Shown piece after piece: positions 58,523 through 64,000 of a DNA stretch of 64,000 bases (positions within the stretch are counted from its first letter, which is position 1; every line of letters begins with the position of its first letter). The notes under the pieces were generated by a model. The model was given only the letters and a program-made list of their open reading frames with translations, was not told where the DNA came from and ran no database searches. The stretch is taken from assembly GCF_918797505.1 (NCBI RefSeq), contig NC_092793.1, positions 59,291,749-59,355,748 of the forward strand, in the 5' to 3' direction. Both the position numbers and the translations under genes were made by a program. This DNA is from Bemisia tabaci. Taxonomy: Eukaryota > Arthropoda > Insecta > Hemiptera > Aleyrodidae.

Positions 58523-58689
58523 CAGTGGCGTGAATTGCGATGTATCGATTGTTATGCCATTTAAACCTATTGTAAAGAATCGATTATTAAGGTGTTCGCA
58601 GCGAACACCCTGTTTATCGATACTTTTCCATAGGTTTGAATGGCATAACAATCGATATATCGCATATCGCAAAGCACGCCACGCCACTG
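58523..58689. mobile_element. hAT-like MITE with perfect 8-bp target duplication
   Basis: The ends are cagtggcgtg and its mirror cacgccacgccactg. tgatccat flanks both sides exactly (58515-58522, 58690-58697). The 167-bp element is inverted through most of its length ('atgtatcgattgttatgcca'). Confidence 0.9.
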
Positions 58690-59149
58690 TGATCCATCCG
58701 CTTCCACGTGCTATAATTGCGCATGAGAATTCAGTATCCGATTAAAACAAAGAGACATACGGTGTCGTGTTGCATGAAGTACTTATATCTTCCTTACGTA
58801 AAAACTCAATAGTTTCGATAAGGACTTCCACTTTTAGCTCTAGGAGGAAAACAGCTCGTAAAACCTCAGAATTAGTCATGAAGCTCGAATTTTTCTTGCA
58901 ACGAGTCTAGATTGGTTGCATCCTCAATTTTTAGCTACTTTTCCACTTAATCAGGGCGGAATACAGGACAATAGAGCGGCAAATGACGTTGAATTTGAGT
59001 TAACGCAGCTTCATGGGTACCCCTCCTTCCATCTCTCTCACTCCAAAAATGCACTGAGTGAAAAAATACCATGACATAAGAAGGGCTTTGCAAAAATGCT
59101 ATGAACGGCATCAACTAGAGTCAGCCTAAGTACTTTGGAAGGTATTTAT

Positions 59150-59313
59150 CAGTGGCGTGGGCGTGTTTTGGATGTATCGATTGATCGGCCATTTAAACCT
59201 ATGGATAAGTATCGATAAACAAAGTGTTCGCAGTGAACACCTTAATAATCGAGTATCTACCACAGCTTCAAATGGGGAAATATCGATAGATCGCAAAGCA
59301 CGCCACACCACTG
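59150..59313. mobile_element. Second copy of the same hAT-like MITE, perfect 8-bp target duplication
   Basis: The ends are cagtggcgtgg and cacgccacaccactg. gtatttat flanks both sides (59142-59149, 59314-59321). It inserted into the tip of another hairpin element, whose body continues at 59314-59385 (gctaaaaagaactatg ... agttccttttagcatgaata). Confidence 0.9.
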
Positions 59314-59385
59314 GTATTTATGCTAAAAAGAACTATGTTGCACGTAAACCCTAAGCACATAGTTCCTTTTAGCATGAATACGTCC
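59314..59385. mobile_element. Short hairpin element interrupted by the hAT-like MITE
   Basis: tatttatgctaaaaagaact is mirrored by agttccttttagcatgaata, and the element ends cgtcc. Its missing left tip is the gtatttat copy left of the MITE. Related to the 36104-36225 family by its ggacgta-type ends. Confidence 0.6.
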
Positions 59386-59470
59386 ATTTGACGTTACCTA
59401 ATTTCGTATCTTCAATCAATGTAAAAAAAAGAAGCGATTTCTTGCACTAGTGAGATCTGGATATCTATCA

Positions 59471-59755
59471 GCGGGCTGATTGTTGAATTTGATGGATCAA
59501 GCGACAGACAAAGAAGACATGGGTAGTATGGAGCGAGTCTATGGATTGAAATGGTTGTTGTGAATAGACTAAGGGAGGAAATGATACCAACTATAAAGTC
59601 GCCTGGGGGTTACTGTTATAATTGGTCTATTTCTATTATCTACCTACCTTCTTTGTCCATCGCAACCACCCGCACTTCCACCAATTGGATCCCTTTACAT
59701 CCCTTTTGTCTTCTTTGTCTGTAGCTTTGTCTATCAATTTCAACAATCAGCCCTC
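59471..59755. mobile_element. MITE of the 'ctgattattgaaa' family
   Basis: Starts gcgggctgattgttgaattt and ends ctatcaatttcaacaatcag. Same family as 4221-4495. Confidence 0.75.
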
Positions 59756-60160
59756 TGGCCGATATTCTAACGAACTTTTACACACGAAACATACTTACTG
59801 AGATAGAACCAGAGATAATCTATAACCGGAAATCTCACCACTGGTCCATGCGAAGTTTAGAAAAAGCGTCAATAACAGTTTGTTTCTGATGTGTTAAGAG
59901 TAACAGTATTAATAAGAGCCTCATTGAGACCGTAAGACCCAGTTTTGTCGTAGGGTTCCAATCTCGTGTGAGGCTTTTATACTTGTAGTACCTATACAAC
60001 GATTACGGAAAATGTAATATTTTGTGCCTCTGCACTCGAGCAATAGAATGAATAAAATCTTGGATCTAGGTGCGTCACAGACCGGTCTCAATCCGGTCCT
60101 ACAAAGTGATCGCGACACACAATGGACTCATTACACGAATTTTGAGGACTGACTGACTTA

Positions 60161-60478
60161 CATGGGTGGAACTAGGGGGGACGGAGGGCGTACTCTCTCC
60201 CTAGTTATCCCCACTCAAATACTGCAAGGGATTTTGCTCAAAAAGTGCGTGATACATTTTTCATCCTTGTAATCATTGCTCGATCAATTTCTCGGTGAAA
60301 ACAGCTCAAATTGCTCCCGAGACTATTTAATTTTTCAAACTTTTGCCGGGGAGGCCCTCGGGATCTCCCTTAGAAGCCAGGCAAACCTGGAGCTAGGGAG
60401 TCCCACAGATGTTCATTAATGAGGTGCCTTTCTACCCCCTTCCCCACAAAAAGTTCCCACTGATTCCACCCGCATACT
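60161..60478. repeat. Dispersed repeat, copy 2 of the 40560-40965 family
   Basis: Begins catgggtggaactagg and shares 'gtgcgtgatacatttttcat' and 'gagctagggagtccca' with the other copy. A different element end, caggggcgcactggccc, lies nearby at about 60608. Confidence 0.6.
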
Positions 60479-60979
60479 TACATTTTCTTTATTCTTTATC
60501 AAGGAAAAATGTATCCCTCTAGAAAATCCTCCTACTAATATAGACTCGGACTTTTAAAAGGTTCATGTGTAATCACACGAGTCTTATGCTGTGATTTAAG
60601 CCTTAGCCAGGGGCGCACTGGCCCAGAAAGCTAGGCAGTGGCCACTCCCTAAACTTGAGTCCTTTCTGACAAATTTTTTTGTGCCCCATTCGGCACTTTC
60701 TGAGAATTCTCGCCGAACCGCTCAGGGCTTCATCTGTCTAAGCTTCTCCCGCCTTTATCAGGAGGCCCCCAATTATTCTCTTCTCGGTGGGAACCGCCCC
60801 CTGGCAACTTTGGAGCCAGCCCCTCTGACTTCAAAATGAATTGATTACGCCAACGAAATTCAATTTTTTGCGGCTTTCTGAAAGTCAGTAAAACTGTACG
60901 TGCCTTTCCAATTCCGATGCGCGCTAAATATAATACCTAACCTTCGCTTTTCTTTTTTTTATAGTGTCCATGATTAAAT

Positions 60980-61790
60980 TTAAAATTCGACGGTACTCGG
61001 GCTGGGTGGCTCTCTGCCCACTGCGCGCGCGTTGGCGGAAAACCCAAAGCGGCAATGTTTCCATAATAATGAGATCGTTGTTGTTGTTGGATCAGTCATC
61101 AGCCGGTCAGCATTCGGTAGCGCCGCGACGCTCCACCACGCCGCCGCCGCGACGCGACGCGCGAGCCAGTCTTAACCTCGCTCTCTGCCAAGGGCACTCC
61201 TGCAATCCGCGCTTTTCGAACACCAGCACGCGAACCGACGCGACGCATCCGAACACGAGCCGGTCGCATCATACGCGTCTTGGAGCCGGCTACCGGTTCC
61301 ATTACTAATTTTTGTGTGTATCTAGTCACTTTTCGAACGATTTCAGTCGGTCTCAGCGGAAGAAACTCTTCTCATCCTCTGAGAGTTTTCTATGTATTCA
61401 TTGAAAAGCTCAACTTGAGATGACAAGTAGCTTTTCATCGACTATCTCGTCGGGATTTAGAATAATACCTCATTAGACTCAATGAGTATGTTTTTTTCCT
61501 CTCTTTTTTCTTGGTGACACTTCTTCGTACTCCAAGCACTGATCGTGGGTGTGAAGTTTTGGTGAAACGCTCATCGTGTTCTTCATTTTTGATATTAATC
61601 CGATTACTTTCTTCGTAAGCGGGCTACTATATTATATACTTAGTGTTCGGTCATTTTTAACTGAATTCCCAGCATAAACACAGTGAAGTAGTGATATCTA
61701 CTCGAAGTTTTGAAGATCGCTTTGATAGTGGATAAATTGTTCTATTGGCGTTCGGGTCAAAAGTTCACACGCACTGAATAAGTAAGTCTG
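60980..61790 (+). promoter_or_regulatory. GC-rich, CpG-rich island; possible promoter and 5' exon
   Basis: About 61000-61310 is far richer in G+C and CpG than its surroundings (for example ccgccgccgcgacgcgacgc). It contains arthropod-initiator-like tcagtcatc (about 61095) and tcagtcgg (about 61345), and is followed by AT-rich sequence with a strong donor-like gaataagtaagtctg at about 61775. This would suit an untranslated first exon of a plus-strand gene lying beyond the window. Antisense Arg-rich ORFs here are composition artefacts. Confidence 0.25.
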
Positions 61791-62313
61791 ATACTTTTCC
61801 CATCACCATATTTCTTAAAAGTAATTATGTCATAAATTTTTCAATTTAATCACCTTCTTTACCTGCGAAATCACGTGAGATTCGGATTGTATTCGTAGTT
61901 GTTGACGAGGCCACAAGTCTAAGTCTCATGATTATCTCAGTATGGGGATGATAATATTGCGGCTTTTGAGTGTCCACTTTTGCCTGCCTTCTCAATTGAA
62001 GGCGAACCGAATGTGCTGCCTGTCTCCCGAGAGATTGCTTGCGGATATACGGCATTTTGGGTCCCTCTCCTGAGGTATAATCGTAATAATTTCGCTTAAA
62101 ATGGTGGGAAAAAAAGATTCTTGCGACGCTCTCCGCGTGATTACAATTGTTACCGGCAAATTGTGATTGTCAGGGTATTTCAGGCAAATCCTAAGAAATT
62201 ATTTAGACTCAATCTAACCCTGAGCACACAGTTCCTAGGTTGACTTTTATTGTCTGAACTGGGGTTTCCCCATCATACCTTGTCAAGAAGTAACTATATT
62301 CATATTTGTCACC

Positions 62314-63263
62314 CTGGTAAAAATTGGCAGTAAAATCTCTGTTCCAAAATACCATAGACCTACAGCCGGCTGTAAGATTTCCAATAGCTTCTATAGCCGG
62401 CAGCCGGCTACACAATTTCTTATAGCCTTTTATAGCCGATGACGAATAAGCAACCGCCAGGCGATAAAGTGTATGCTAAACGTTACTAATTACGGATGCT
62501 AGAACTTGGTGAGTTTTTGGACTACTGCTCTCTTTTTGGGCCGTAGTATCTAGATTTATTTCGCGAGGAAAGCTCCGTACTTTTGATGGATGCCTGCCAT
62601 TCCTAATATATTAAAGCGCCTTCAGTTTCGTATGATACTGTGCAATACCTCTGGTGTGAAATAGTTGCTTCAAGCGCCGTGGCACGCTGTGGCGCGGCAG
62701 GTGGGCAGCCAGCGCGAAACGCGCGTTGGCGCCTACAAACCTAACAGGGATACTTCACGCGTTGCGCAATGCGTGAAGTATCCCTGTTAGGTTTGTAGGC
62801 GCCAGTGCGTCGCCGCTCCGCTTTGTGGCTCTAATATTTAATCAGGCGGAGTCAGCGTTATTCAACTCATGATTTTGAAATGTTTGCACATCCTGTATGG
62901 ATTGTTCTCATTTTAATTGATGAAAAAAAATATGTATTAAAGGAAAATATAGTGTGTGTTTTGTAAATATTAAGGTGGTTCCGTATCAAACTCAATGATT
63001 TCCAAAGCACACGAATTTCACACAATTTCTTATAGCCTTTTATAATCGATGGCAAAAAAGCAACAGCCAGGCGATAAAGTGTAAAGCCCGGCTATAGGAA
63101 CTATAGCCCGGCTGCATAATTTTTCATCGCTTCGTATAGCCCGGCCGTATGATTTTCTTCGCATTCTACAGCCAGCTATAAGATTTTCTGTAGCCTTCTT
63201 TGGCCGGCTATAAGAATCCCTATGGTACTTTGAAACGCAGCTCTTATCGCCAATTTTTACCAG
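62314..63263. mobile_element. Inverted-end element with 'agccggctata' repeats
   Basis: The left end ctggtaaaaattggcag and right end ccaatttttaccag are inverted, continuing to 'accatag' and 'ctatggtac'. Many 'tagccggcta' or 'tagcccggct' units lie near both ends. A block (62409-62475) recurs in direct orientation at 63019-63085, so part was duplicated around the palindrome at 62727-62804. Confidence 0.7.
62727..62804. repeat. 78-bp nearly perfect palindrome
   Basis: The arms 62727-62760 and 62771-62804 are exact 34-bp reverse complements (start tggcgcctacaaacctaac). The central ten bases also pair, except for one g/t pair. Related sequence lies at 6647-6794. Confidence 0.9.
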
Positions 63264-63811
63264 TCCACACTATCTTGCGGGGCAAGCAACCTTTACCACT
63301 AGTTTCACTACATTTGCCATCTTATTTTACCGTTTTACCTTGTTAAATGCAGTTCAAATCACATTTTTAGTGGTTTTTTTTCTATTTTATTTTTGTCTGT
63401 GATAAATATTATCCCTTTCTGGCTCAAAAGTACTATTGTATCAATATTATTTAAATTGTAATGGGACAATATAGCTTCGTAATTATTCCAAGTAATATAT
63501 TGCCCTCTACTCCACTGCAGGGTGGGTACTTTTTACAGTGTGATCTGGGTTATCCTTCAGTAGATAAAAATCTGATAATGAAACCTCAATGGCATAGCGT
63601 TACGAATTCGTAACAACGTATTTCCGGGGCTTTCAACAATTGAATCTTTCCCCTGTGCCATGATTTTGCAAAATTTCATTAGTTTTTTCTTTTTTTGAAA
63701 AATCGATTCCCTTAACTTTACAATTTTGGAAAAAAAATTGTAGTCAATTTTTTTTATTCAAGCTACAAAGTAGATTAGTGTCCCATAGAATCTGAGATCC
63801 AAAATTAATTC

Positions 63812-64000
63812 ATGCCTCAGACGGTTAAACGCGAGCAACAATTTAGACTCTACAAGTGTTGTCTGCAGTTTGCATCAAAGAACAAATTGATTTGTGCCTT
63901 TGGCAAGGGAGTTGAAATTGAAGAAAACTTAATATTATTTGAGGAATGGCACCGGCGCGCGGCGCTTGCTATCGCTGCGCACCACAATAACCCACTTTCT
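63812..64000 (+). CDS. Short ORF open at the window end, unknown
   Basis: 63 codons starting MPQTVKREQQFRLYKCC, directly after an in-frame TAA, with no stop before base 64000. No domain is recognised. The last third coincides with GC-rich sequence (ccggcgcgcggcgcttgc) that may be repeat. It could be the start of a gene lying beyond the window, or chance. Confidence 0.2.
   Translation, partial: MPQTVKREQQFRLYKCCLQFASKNKLICAFGKGVEIEENLILFEEWHRRAALAIAAHHNNPLS

Overview
This window looks like nuclear DNA from a sap-sucking hemipteran. A whitefly (Bemisia-like) is my best guess. The evidence is spliced genes with GT-AG introns, AT-rich intergenic DNA, a dense load of short inverted-repeat transposons, and several dispersed repeats that I remember, without being able to check, from whitefly sequence. 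I see no prokaryotic gene layout, rRNA, convincing tRNA or CRISPR array.

Two genes are well supported and point towards each other. (1) On the + strand, 9348-14364, a two-exon gene encodes a predicted signal peptide followed by about 1,300 residues of very charged, low-complexity protein. It carries a duplicated 38-residue unit and four copies of a C-x2-C-G-K-K-K-R-type motif, one of them degenerate. I recognise no family; it resembles a lineage-specific secreted protein. (2) On the - strand, 17880-52574, sixteen exons join without a frame break into a 727-residue peroxisomal acyl-CoA oxidase (ACOX3/ACOX1 type) ending in the peroxisomal signal SKL. Its second intron is about 20 kb and holds most of the repeats. 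A weaker candidate, a 149-codon ORF with a signal-peptide-like start, lies inside that intron (43323-43772, - strand).

Layout: 1-9347 has no convincing gene and holds scattered repeats. 9348-14364 is the secreted-protein gene. 14365-17879 is the convergent intergenic gap. 17880-30846 holds ACOX exons 16 to 3, with a hAT-like element, a foldback element and other repeats in introns. 30847-50960 is ACOX intron 2, with nested MITEs, a 3.6-kb terminal-inverted-repeat element flanked by a 5-bp duplication, and a 4.5-kb palindrome with arms of about 1.47 kb. 50961-52574 holds ACOX exons 2 and 1. 52575-64000 lies upstream of ACOX and holds a 154-bp satellite, a second large palindrome (arms about 0.95 kb), two hAT-like MITEs with exact 8-bp target duplications, a GC-rich promoter-like island and a short ORF running off the window end.

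The two large palindromes and the 3.6-kb element share a design: inverted ends, internal tandem repeats of about 140-200 bp, and no recognisable transposase. All coordinates were worked out by hand and have not been checked by alignment or RNA data.
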